DNA of 64,000 bases from Streptomyces roseifaciens (GTDB taxonomy: Bacteria; Actinomycetota; Actinomycetes; Streptomycetales; Streptomycetaceae): positions 1,284,530 through 1,348,529 of the forward strand of contig NZ_LNBE01000003.1 in the NCBI RefSeq assembly GCF_001445655.1, read 5' to 3'. The notes beneath the pieces are model-generated. The model worked only from the letters and a program-made list of their open reading frames with translations, had not been told where the DNA came from and made no database searches. Below are positions 7,929-14,805 of the stretch, piece after piece (the stretch's first letter is position 1; each line of letters starts with the position of its first letter). A program made the position numbers and the translations under genes.

Positions 7929-9365
7929 TCAGGCCTCGACGGTCGCCGCGGCCCGGGTGTGGGGGCGGGCGAGGTTGTCCGGGTGGAGGATCTCCCGGAG
8001 CCGCTCCTGGGTGAGCAGGCCCTTGGCCAGGACGAGGTCGTGCACCGAGGCGCCCGTGGTCAGGGCCTCCTGGGCGACGGCGGTGGCCTGCTCGTAGCCG
8101 ATGTGCGGGTTGAGCGCGGTGGCCAGGCCGATGGACTGGCCGACGAGGCGGGCCAGGTGCTCGCGGTTGGCGGTGATGCCGGTGACACAGCGCTCGGCCA
8201 GCGTCAGGCAGCCGGCGCTCAGGTGACCGATGCTCTTGAGGAGGCTGTGGGCGATGACCGGCTCGAAGGCGTTGAGCTGGAGCTGGCCGGCCTCGGCGGC
8301 GAAGGTGACGGTGACGTCGTTGCCGATGACCTCGAAGGCGATCTGGTTGACGACCTCCGGGATCACCGGGTTGACCTTGCCGGGCATGATGCTCGAACCG
8401 GCCTGTACGGGCGGCAGGTTGATCTCGGCGAGGCCGGCGCGCGGGCCGCAGGACAGCAGGCGCAGGTCGTTGCAGGTCTTGGAGAGCTTGACGGCGATCC
8501 GCTTGAGCACGCCGGAGAGCTGGACGAACGCGCCCATGTCCTGCGTGGCCTCGACGAGGTCGCCGGCGACCGCGAGCGGGATGCCGGTGATGATGCTCAG
8601 GTGGCTGCAGGCCAGACCCGGGTAGTTGGGGTGGGCGTTGAGGCCGGTGCCGATGGCCGTGCCGCCGAGGTTGATCTCGCGGATGAGGGCGCAGGCCTCG
8701 GCCAGGCGGGCGCGGTCCTCCTCCAGCATGACGGCGTAGGCGGCGAACTCCTGGCCCAGCGTCATGGGCACGGCGTCCTGCAGCTGGGTGCGGCCCATCT
8801 TCAGGATGTCCGCGAACTCCTCCGCCTTGCCGGCGAAGGCCTCGCGCAGCACGTCCATGGCCTGCAGCAGCCGCTCGGCGGCGAGCTGCAGCGCGACCTT
8901 GACGGCGGTCGGGTAGACGTCGTTCGTGCTCTGCCCGGCGTTGACGTCCTCCAGCGGGTGCAGGTGCTTGTAGTCGCCCTTGTCGTGGCCGAGGAGTTCG
9001 AGCGCGCGGTTGGCGATGACCTCGTTGGCGTTCATGTTGGTGGACGTGCCGGCGCCGCCCTGGATGACGTCGACGACGAAGTGGTCGTGCCACCGCCCGG
9101 CGCGGATCTCCTCGCAGGCCTGGACGATCGCGCCCACCTTGCGGTCGTCGAGCAGGTCCAGGTCGCGGTTGGCCAGGGCGGCGGCCTGCTTGACGGAGGC
9201 GAGGGCGGTGACGAGGTCGGGGTAGGCCGAGATGGGGGTGCCCGTGATGGGGAAGTTCTCCACGGCGCGCAGGGTGTGGATGCCGTAGTACGCGGCGGTG
9301 GGGACGTCGCGTTCGCCGAGGAGGTCGTGCTCGTTGCGGGAGGAGCCGGGGGCGGAGGCCGACAT
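7929..9365 (-). CDS. aspA: aspartate ammonia-lyase
   Basis: A 478-residue member of the fumarase/aspartase superfamily. The signature GSSIMPGKVNPVIPE, containing the catalytic-loop Ser, is present near residue 325, with TSTNMNANEVIANRALE near residue 110 and the helical central domain. The opening RNEHDLLGERDVPTAAYYGIHTLRAVENFPITG is the aspartase rather than fumarase pattern. It converts L-aspartate to fumarate and ammonia. It sits 85 bp downstream of asparaginase and upstream of malic enzyme, so the three make a route from asparagine towards pyruvate (fumarase would be encoded elsewhere). Start is ATG at 9365. Confidence 0.93.
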   Translation of the reverse strand: MSASAPGSSRNEHDLLGERDVPTAAYYGIHTLRAVENFPITGTPISAYPDLVTALASVKQAAALANRDLDLLDDRKVGAIVQACEEIRAGRWHDHFVVDVIQGGAGTSTNMNANEVIANRALELLGHDKGDYKHLHPLEDVNAGQSTNDVYPTAVKVALQLAAERLLQAMDVLREAFAGKAEEFADILKMGRTQLQDAVPMTLGQEFAAYAVMLEEDRARLAEACALIREINLGGTAIGTGLNAHPNYPGLACSHLSIITGIPLAVAGDLVEATQDMGAFVQLSGVLKRIAVKLSKTCNDLRLLSCGPRAGLAEINLPPVQAGSSIMPGKVNPVIPEVVNQIAFEVIGNDVTVTFAAEAGQLQLNAFEPVIAHSLLKSIGHLSAGCLTLAERCVTGITANREHLARLVGQSIGLATALNPHIGYEQATAVAQEALTTGASVHDLVLAKGLLTQERLREILHPDNLARPHTRAAATVEA

Positions 9366-9450
9366 GGGGGGATCCGATCGGGGTGCGGTGGGGAAGCGGA
9401 GGGGGAACGGACCGCGGGGGAAGGAGAGAGGGGGGCCGCGGAGGAAACGT

Positions 9451-10470
9451 TTATGCGGATACGGGCGCGGACGCGGTTCCGGCTGCGGGGGCGGCGACGA
9501 GCTGCCGCAGCACGCGCGTCCGCTCCTCCGCGTCGGGGGAGGCCAGCGCCGCGCTGAGCACGGCGATCCGGGTCTGGCCGGCGCGGAGGGTGCCGGTCAG
9601 TACGGCTCCGGCGGCCGCGAGGTCCACGGCGCCGCCCTGGGTGTAGATCTCGGCGACGGGGCCGGAGGGCACCCGGGTGGTCAGGGCGACGAGCACGCCG
9701 CGGGAGACCGCTGCCTCGACGGCGGCGGCGACCTCGGGCGTCGCGTTGCCCGCGCCGGTGGCGACGAGGACCATGCCCTGGGCGCCCGCCTCGACGGCGG
9801 CGTTGAACAGCAGCGGGTCGGCGTCGCAGTGGTGCATGACGACGTCGATCCGCGGGAGGGGGGCGTCCGCCTGCGGCAGGGGGAGGGGCGCGGGGCGCTC
9901 GGGCTGCCGGCGGACGAGGACGCGGCCGTCCTTGACGTCGGCGACGGGGCTGCCGGACGGGTCGGCGAACGCGTCGGCGGCCAGGGTCTGCACCTTGATC
10001 GTGCCCCGGGCGGCGTGCACCTGCCCGTCGAAGGCGACCAGGACGCCCAGGCCGCGCATGGACGCCGTGTCGGCCGTCAGCAGGGCGTCGTGCAGGTTGC
10101 GCGGGCCGTCGCCGTCCGCCGCTTCGAGCGGGAGCTGGGCGCCGGTGAAGACGACCGGGCGGGGGTCGTGGTGGTGGAGGTCGACGAAGAAGGCCGACTC
10201 CTCCAGCGTGTCGGTGCCGTGCGTGACCACGATGCCGTCGACGCCGGGGTCGGCGAGGACCTCGTGCACGGTGCGCAGGAGGGCGAGCTGGTCGCGGGTG
10301 GTGAGCCGGGCGCTGTTCACGCTCATCAGGTCGACGACCCGCACGGATATGCCCGCGGGCACCGCTGCCGTGGCCAGGACGTCCCCGCCCCGCGCGTCGG
10401 CGGCGAACCCGGAGCCCTGCCAGCGGCTGGCGATCGTTCCGCCCGTGCTGATGACGACGACCTGTCCCAC
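9451..10470 (-). CDS. L-asparaginase (type I/II fold)
   Basis: A 339-residue asparaginase without a signal peptide, so probably cytosolic. The N-terminal active-site motif VVVISTGGTIAS carries the first catalytic Thr. The second, GIVVTHGTDTLEESAFF, carries the Thr-Asp pair and TLEE. VVFTGAQLP and VMHHCDADPLLFNAAVEAGAQGMVL follow in family order. It hydrolyses asparagine to aspartate and ammonia, feeding the adjacent aspartase. The start is the GTG at 10470, immediately before GQVVVISTGG; the frame is open far upstream but coding character ends here. Control by the divergent Lrp/AsnC regulator is likely. Confidence 0.92.
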   Translation of the reverse strand: MGQVVVISTGGTIASRWQGSGFAADARGGDVLATAAVPAGISVRVVDLMSVNSARLTTRDQLALLRTVHEVLADPGVDGIVVTHGTDTLEESAFFVDLHHHDPRPVVFTGAQLPLEAADGDGPRNLHDALLTADTASMRGLGVLVAFDGQVHAARGTIKVQTLAADAFADPSGSPVADVKDGRVLVRRQPERPAPLPLPQADAPLPRIDVVMHHCDADPLLFNAAVEAGAQGMVLVATGAGNATPEVAAAVEAAVSRGVLVALTTRVPSGPVAEIYTQGGAVDLAAAGAVLTGTLRAGQTRIAVLSAALASPDAEERTRVLRQLVAAPAAGTASAPVSA

Positions 10471-10485
10471 GTCTGCCCGCCCTTT

Positions 10486-10518
10486 CTGAAGATCACTGCT
10501 CTGAAACCTGAAGATCAC
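10486..10518. promoter_or_regulatory. paired direct repeats, probable Lrp/AsnC binding region
   Basis: CTGAAGATCAC occurs exactly at 10486-10496 and again at 10508-10518, a 22-bp centre spacing that puts both copies on one face of the helix. An extra CTGAA lies at 10501. The repeats are just upstream of the asparaginase start and within the 144-162 bp divergent gap to the Lrp/AsnC gene. Lrp-family octamers commonly bind several phased sites. The protein-site match is inferred. Confidence 0.55.
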
Positions 10519-10632
10519 GGCGCTCGTCCACGGGGGAGCGGCGGCCGGAGGGCAAACGATAGGACGAATCGGACGCAATTGGATCGCTGATTTGAGCGCG
10601 GAAAGCGGACGAGCGTGGTGGATAATTGCGCC

Positions 10633-11088
10633 ATGGACGGAATCGACAGAAATATCTTGCGCGAGCTCCAGAACGACGGCCGCCTGACCATCCAGGAGCT
10701 CGCCCATCGCGTCGGTCTGACCCCCTCCCCGTGCATGCGCCGCGTCCGCCAGCTCGAACAGGACGGGGTCATCCAGGGCTACCGGGCGATCATCAATCCC
10801 GAGGCCGTGGGACGGAGCTTCGAGGTCCTCGTCTCGATCGAGGTCAAGCGCGACCGGGAGGCCGTCGAGGCCTTCGAGGCGGCGCTCCAGGACATCCCGG
10901 ACGTGATCGAGGCCTACCGCCTCTTCGGCAGCCCCGGCTGCCTGCTCCGCATCGCGGTCGCCGACCTCGCCGCCTACGAGCGCCTGTGGATCGAGCGCCT
11001 CACCGCGCTCTCCGGCATCACCGAGGTCAACTCGCAGATCATCATGAAGCGGATCAAGGAGCCCCGGGGCCTGCCTGTGGGGCGCTGA
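10633..11088 (+). CDS. Lrp/AsnC family transcriptional regulator
   Basis: A 151-residue regulator. An N-terminal helix-turn-helix (IDRNILRELQNDGRLTIQELAHRVGLTPSP, residues 4-33) is followed by a RAM/ACT-like ligand domain with SIEVKRDREAVEAFEAALQ and YRLFGSPGCLLRIAVADL. Such proteins form octamers and sense amino acids. It is divergent from the asparaginase-aspartase-malic enzyme block, which is its likely target, with asparagine or aspartate as the likely ligand. I chose the ATG at 10633, which gives the usual family length; GTG codons at 10615 and 10618 are in frame and could add six or five residues. Confidence 0.88.
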   Translation: MDGIDRNILRELQNDGRLTIQELAHRVGLTPSPCMRRVRQLEQDGVIQGYRAIINPEAVGRSFEVLVSIEVKRDREAVEAFEAALQDIPDVIEAYRLFGSPGCLLRIAVADLAAYERLWIERLTALSGITEVNSQIIMKRIKEPRGLPVGR

Positions 11089-11147
11089 GGGGGCGCCGAG
11101 GCGCTGCTGAGGGGCTCTGGGGCCGGGCCGGGTGATTCCGATCGCCC

Positions 11148-11178
11148 TTGAATCTCCCTCTGGGGGAGTTCTTACCGT
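11148..11178 (+). promoter_or_regulatory. MerR-type promoter with 19-bp spacer
   Basis: TTGAAT (-35, 11148-11153) and TACCGT (-10, 11173-11178) are 19 bp apart. The spacer holds the dyad CTCCC-tctgg-GGGAG (11154-11168). An overlong spacer with a dyad between the promoter boxes is the hallmark of MerR-family activation by DNA untwisting, and the CTCCC/GGGAG core resembles sites of drug-sensing MerR proteins. It lies 71 bp before the start of the double-hydrolase gene. No MerR gene is adjacent. Confidence 0.65.
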
Positions 11179-11248
11179 ACCGGCGAGCGCGGACGGCCCA
11201 TGCGGCCGGTTCCGCGGAGTGCGGTATGCGGTATGCGAGGAGGCGATC

Positions 11249-12775
11249 ATGACGGCGTTCGTTCTGGTGTCGGGCCCTTTCACCGGGGGCTGGGTGTGGC
11301 AGGAGGTGGCCGACCGGCTCGGGGAGTCGGGAGCCGAGGTGTACCCGGTGACGCTCACGGGCATGGGGGACCCCCGCCGTCCGGCCGGGCCCGGCACGGA
11401 CCTGGAGACGCACATCGAGGACCTGGTCCGGCTGATCGACGGGATAGTCGCCTCGGAGGTGGTGATCGTCGGCCATGACTACGGCATCCACCCGGTGCTG
11501 GGCGCCGCCGACCGGCGACCGGAGCGGATCTCCCGCATCGTCTACCTGGATGCGGGCCTGCCCCAGGACGGTGACGCGGCCGTCGCGCTGGTGCCCGACC
11601 AGGCGGTCCGGGAGGGGCTGTCGCAGCAGGGCGGGCAGGGCGAGAGAGACTGGCGGATCCCCGCGCCGCAACACGACGAGTGGCAGCGATGGGGCAGCAC
11701 CGACGGCGTCCCCGCGGAGGCGCTGGCGCGCATGGACCGCCTTGCCGTGCCGCAGCCGGCGGGCACGCTCACCCAGCCGCTCCGGCTGTCCGGCGCCGGC
11801 TCCGGACTGCCGACGACCGGCGTCCTGTGCACCGCCAACGGGGCGAGCATCGAGATGGTCGAGTTCCTGGTGACGTCGGGTCCGCCGCAGTTCCGGTGGC
11901 TCGCCGACCCCCAGGTGACCTTCTTCGAACTGGGCACCGGCCACTGGCCGATGCTCTCCACCCCCGACGAACTGGCCGACGTACTGCTTCGCGCCGCCGC
12001 GGGCGAAGGGCACCGGGTGACCGCGGCGCCGGGCGAGCAGCCCGGACATCTGCGGCCCTTCCTCCTGGACGTGGAGGAGCGGCCGCGCGAGCGGGTGGGC
12101 GAGGTGGATCTCTACTTGCCGGATCCGCCGGGCGCACCGGACGCCGACCGGCCTCGTCCCGCGGTGGTGTTCGTCCACGGCGGCCCGGTCGCCCCCGACG
12201 AGCGGCCCACACCGCGGGACTGGCCCGGCTACGTCGGCTATTGCCGGTACGTGGCGAGTCTGGGTGCGGTCGGGGTGATGCTGGACCACCGGCTGCACGG
12301 CCTCGCCGACTACGCGCGTGCCGCCGAGGACGTCGCGGCAGCGGTCGAGCGCGTACGGGCCGATCCGCGTGTCGACGGGGATCGCGTGGCGCTGTGGTAC
12401 TTCTCCGGCGGCGGGCTGCTGTCTGCGGACCCGCTCGCGGAGCCGCCGCCGTGGTTGCGGTGCGTGGCGATGACCTATCCCGTGCTGGCGCCGCTGCCGG
12501 GCTGGGGGCTGGTGGACGCCCGGTTCCGCCCCGTGCAGGCGGTGAGCTCGGCCGGGCGGCTGCCGGTCGTGCTCACCCGGGTGGGGCTGGAGAACGCGGC
12601 GATCGCGGCGACGGTCGGGGAGTTCCTGAGCGCCGCGGAGGACTGCAAGGCCGACGTCGAAGTGGTCGACGTGCCGCTCGGCCACCACGGGTTCGAGACG
12701 ACCGACCACAGCGAGGAGGCGCGTACCGCTGTGGACCGGGCGGTGCGGTCGGTGCTGGGCCACTTGATGGGCTGA
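11249..12775 (+). CDS. tandem alpha/beta-hydrolase fusion protein
   Basis: A 508-residue protein made of two different alpha/beta-hydrolase halves. The first (about 1-260) starts MTAFVLVSGPFTGGWVWQEV and has VVIVGHDYGIHP at the nucleophile elbow, with Asp where most esterases have Ser, plus a late His in ELGTGHWPM. The second (about 275-508) has the oxyanion-type VVFVHGGPVAP, a Ser elbow in LWYFSGGGLL and the late His in PLGHHGFE, like dienelactone hydrolases or small esterases. No signal peptide is present, so it is cytosolic. GAGGAGG precedes the ATG at 11249. The MerR-type promoter suggests induction by a toxic or drug-like compound. Substrates are unknown; the two halves could act in sequence. 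Confidence 0.8.
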   Translation: MTAFVLVSGPFTGGWVWQEVADRLGESGAEVYPVTLTGMGDPRRPAGPGTDLETHIEDLVRLIDGIVASEVVIVGHDYGIHPVLGAADRRPERISRIVYLDAGLPQDGDAAVALVPDQAVREGLSQQGGQGERDWRIPAPQHDEWQRWGSTDGVPAEALARMDRLAVPQPAGTLTQPLRLSGAGSGLPTTGVLCTANGASIEMVEFLVTSGPPQFRWLADPQVTFFELGTGHWPMLSTPDELADVLLRAAAGEGHRVTAAPGEQPGHLRPFLLDVEERPRERVGEVDLYLPDPPGAPDADRPRPAVVFVHGGPVAPDERPTPRDWPGYVGYCRYVASLGAVGVMLDHRLHGLADYARAAEDVAAAVERVRADPRVDGDRVALWYFSGGGLLSADPLAEPPPWLRCVAMTYPVLAPLPGWGLVDARFRPVQAVSSAGRLPVVLTRVGLENAAIAATVGEFLSAAEDCKADVEVVDVPLGHHGFETTDHSEEARTAVDRAVRSVLGHLMG

Positions 12776-12812
12776 GCCTGAGCTGAGCCGAAGCTGAGCC
12801 GAGCCTGACGCC

Positions 12813-12856
12813 GATGACGCGCCCGGCCTCCACGGGGGAAGGCCGGGCGCGTCATC
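12813..12856. terminator. intrinsic terminator hairpin
   Basis: A perfect 17-bp inverted repeat (12813-12829 and 12840-12856, 10-nt loop) lies 37 bp after the double-hydrolase stop. There is no long T tract, as usual in Streptomyces. Confidence 0.8.
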
Positions 12857-13069
12857 GCGTCATCGGGGCGTCGGCACCGGACTACTGGACGATCATCTTC
12901 CGTAACTCTTTACGTTCTGCCGTTGCACGTTCCGGCCGCGGCGGTCGCCTTTATGGGCGGAGGACGAAGAAGGGTTCCTCCGACAGGGGCAGCAGGCGGC
13001 GCCCGGGGGAGCGTGCGCCGCCGGTGCGCCCGAGCCGCTTGTCCGCCGACCGGAGGGATCCCTGCTTCC

Positions 13070-13258
13070 GTGAAATCTCAACTCGCCGGCGACCTGCTCA
13101 CCGCAGCGATGGTCGCACGCGTATTCGCCGGTGACGCCTGGCACCTGCTGCGGCGCGCCGCAGCCGCCACGGTACGCATCGGCCTGAACCAGCAGCCCGC
13201 GCCGCCGCGCCGCCCCGAGGGCGCACCCCGGCGCCGGCGGGTGGGAGGGATGCGATGA
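13070..13258 (+). CDS. small hypothetical protein, 62 aa
   Basis: A short frame from GTG at 13070 whose stop overlaps the sigma factor start (ATGCGATGAAC). The sequence VKSQLAGDLLTAAMVARV begins with a helical stretch, then Arg/Ala-rich segments and a basic C-terminus with RRRRVGG. I do not recognise it. The GGAGGG upstream is farther than usual (about 12 bp), so the start is unsure. The stop-start overlap suggests translational coupling to the sigma factor gene, perhaps as a leader or small modulator. Confidence 0.45.
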   Translation: MKSQLAGDLLTAAMVARVFAGDAWHLLRRAAAATVRIGLNQQPAPPRRPEGAPRRRRVGGMR

Positions 13259-13836
13259 ACCCCGGCCCCTCACGCTCTCCCCGCACAGGCGTCATTCCCG
13301 TGACCGGACTCCCCGCCGACTACCGCGCCTTCCACGAGCTCTACCGCGGCATCTACATCCACTGGGCCGAGCTCTACCTGCGCCACCGCCACGATGCCGA
13401 AGAAGCCGTCGACCAGGCCTTCGAAGAGCTCTACTTCGCCTGGTCCGAAGTGCTCTCCCAGGAATCCCCCAACGCCTACGCCTGGGCGGTGGTCCGCCAC
13501 CGCACCGTCGACACGGCGCGGGCCCGGGGCCGGCGGCCCGCCGTCATCGACACCGCCGCCTTCGAGACCACCGCGCTCCACCACGCGCTCGACCCCATCG
13601 GCGAGCTCGAACACAGCCTGGCCGTCTACGACGCCATCCACGCCCTGCCCGAACGCCAGCACGACGTCATCGTCCTGCTCCACGTCCTGGGCCACTCCAC
13701 CCGCGAGGTCGCCAGCATCATGGGCATCACCCCCGCCGGCGTGCGCTCCGCCGCACGCTTCGCCCGCCACCGCCTCCAGCACGCCCTCGGCATCGACCAG
13801 GGCCCCTCCGGCGACGAAGGGGGGACGGACAGGTGA
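13255..13836 (+). CDS. ECF-like RNA polymerase sigma factor
   Basis: A 193-residue protein with sigma region 2 (about 25-90: HELYRGIYIHWAELYLRHRHDAEEAVDQAFEELYFAW, then VVRHRTVDTAR) and region 4 (about 120-185: ALPERQHDVIVLLHVLGHSTREVASIMGITPAGVRSAARFARHRL). It has no region 1 or 3, as in ECF sigma factors. No anti-sigma factor with a membrane segment follows. Instead, a 237-residue gene overlaps its stop by 4 bp (GTGA). The pair lies directly upstream of the contractile injection system genes in the same direction, which makes it a candidate regulator of that locus, though a strong hairpin at 14554-14596 separates them. Confidence 0.85.
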   Translation: MNPGPSRSPRTGVIPVTGLPADYRAFHELYRGIYIHWAELYLRHRHDAEEAVDQAFEELYFAWSEVLSQESPNAYAWAVVRHRTVDTARARGRRPAVIDTAAFETTALHHALDPIGELEHSLAVYDAIHALPERQHDVIVLLHVLGHSTREVASIMGITPAGVRSAARFARHRLQHALGIDQGPSGDEGGTDR

Positions 13837-14546
13837 CCGGCCACACCTCGCTGGAGCTGGCGCTGGCCCGGGTACGGCTCGTCCGGCCGCCCTACACCAT
13901 GGCCGACACCCAGGCGGCCGAAGCCCGGCTCGCGGCCCGCATCACCGCCCGGATGCTGCACGGCGCCCTGTCCTTCGACGACCAGATGGAGCCCGCCCGC
14001 ACCGCGGCGGCCCGCACGGCCGAGCGGAGCGACCTGCCCCACCGGGCCTTCCGGCGCCAGCTGCAGGCACTGTGCCGCACCGTCGTCACCCGCAACCTCC
14101 ACGAGCTCGGCGGCTTCCTCACCTGCCGCATCCTCGAACCCGCGGGCGCGCTCGTCCTGGGCTGCGTGCTGCACCTGGCCGAACGCGGGGACTCCGCCCA
14201 GTTCTGGTGGCAGTTCGCCGCCGGAGCGGGCAACCGCGGCGCGGCCTGCTGCCTCTACCTGCACCACATGGCCCTCGGCGAGCGCAGGGAAGCCGAACTG
14301 TGGCACGAGCAGGCCGGGCTCGAACACCTCATCCCCAAGACGCCCGAGACCATCGACCGCACGGACCTCAACGCGGTCCTGAGCCTGCTCGCCCACCTCC
14401 GCGGCACCAGCGTCTTCTCCGCCGCCACCAACGCCGTCATCGCCTACGTCCCCCACGCCCTCGACGACAACGACGCCCTCGACCTCCCCCTACCCGACCC
14501 CGACTTCGCCGAACGCATCGAGGAGTTGACGTCCATCGCGTCGTGA
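13833..14546 (+). CDS. sigma-factor-linked hypothetical protein, 237 aa
   Basis: I do not recognise a named family. The protein appears helical and soluble, with LARVRLVRPPYTMADTQAAEARLAARI at the start and a central RGAACCLYLHHMALGERREAELWHEQ that reads like a TPR-type pair of helices. It begins with a GTG that overlaps the stop of the sigma factor, so the two are translationally coupled. It has no transmembrane helix and no zinc-binding anti-sigma motif (H-x3-C-x2-C). It could be an unconventional sigma regulator. Confidence 0.7.
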   Translation: MTGHTSLELALARVRLVRPPYTMADTQAAEARLAARITARMLHGALSFDDQMEPARTAAARTAERSDLPHRAFRRQLQALCRTVVTRNLHELGGFLTCRILEPAGALVLGCVLHLAERGDSAQFWWQFAAGAGNRGAACCLYLHHMALGERREAELWHEQAGLEHLIPKTPETIDRTDLNAVLSLLAHLRGTSVFSAATNAVIAYVPHALDDNDALDLPLPDPDFAERIEELTSIAS

Positions 14547-14553
14547 TCCGTGA

Positions 14554-14596
14554 ACGGCGCGGCGTTCCCTCCGGGGGGAGGGGGACGTTGCGCCGT
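14554..14596. terminator. hairpin after the sigma-factor pair
   Basis: A long imperfect inverted repeat: ACGGCGC...CCCTCC at 14554-14572 pairs with GGAGGG...GCGCCGT at 14577-14596, with a small loop of Gs. It starts 8 bp after the stop of the 237-residue gene. It probably ends sigma-operon transcription and leaves the sheath gene to its own promoter within 14597-14805. Confidence 0.65.
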
Positions 14597-14805
14597 CGTG
14601 TTCCTGGATCACTTGGACGGTGGGCGATGCGACAGCGGTCGCCGAACGGGGCCGCCCCGGCGGCAGCCGCTGCGCTGAACGGCCCTGACGGGTCCCCTGA
14701 CCGGAGGAGACACGCGCCGCTCGGCCGTCTCCCGCCCGGCATCGGTTCCTACGGTGGAACCCGTTCCGCTCCGTAGCCCCCGTACCGTCGGAGAGAAGAG
14801 GCGTC

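Noticed and set aside
6351..9557. 1068-codon plus-strand frame across malic enzyme and aspartase
   Set aside because: The minus strand encodes two recognisable enzymes here. The plus translation is Gly/Asp/Val low-complexity, a typical codon shadow.
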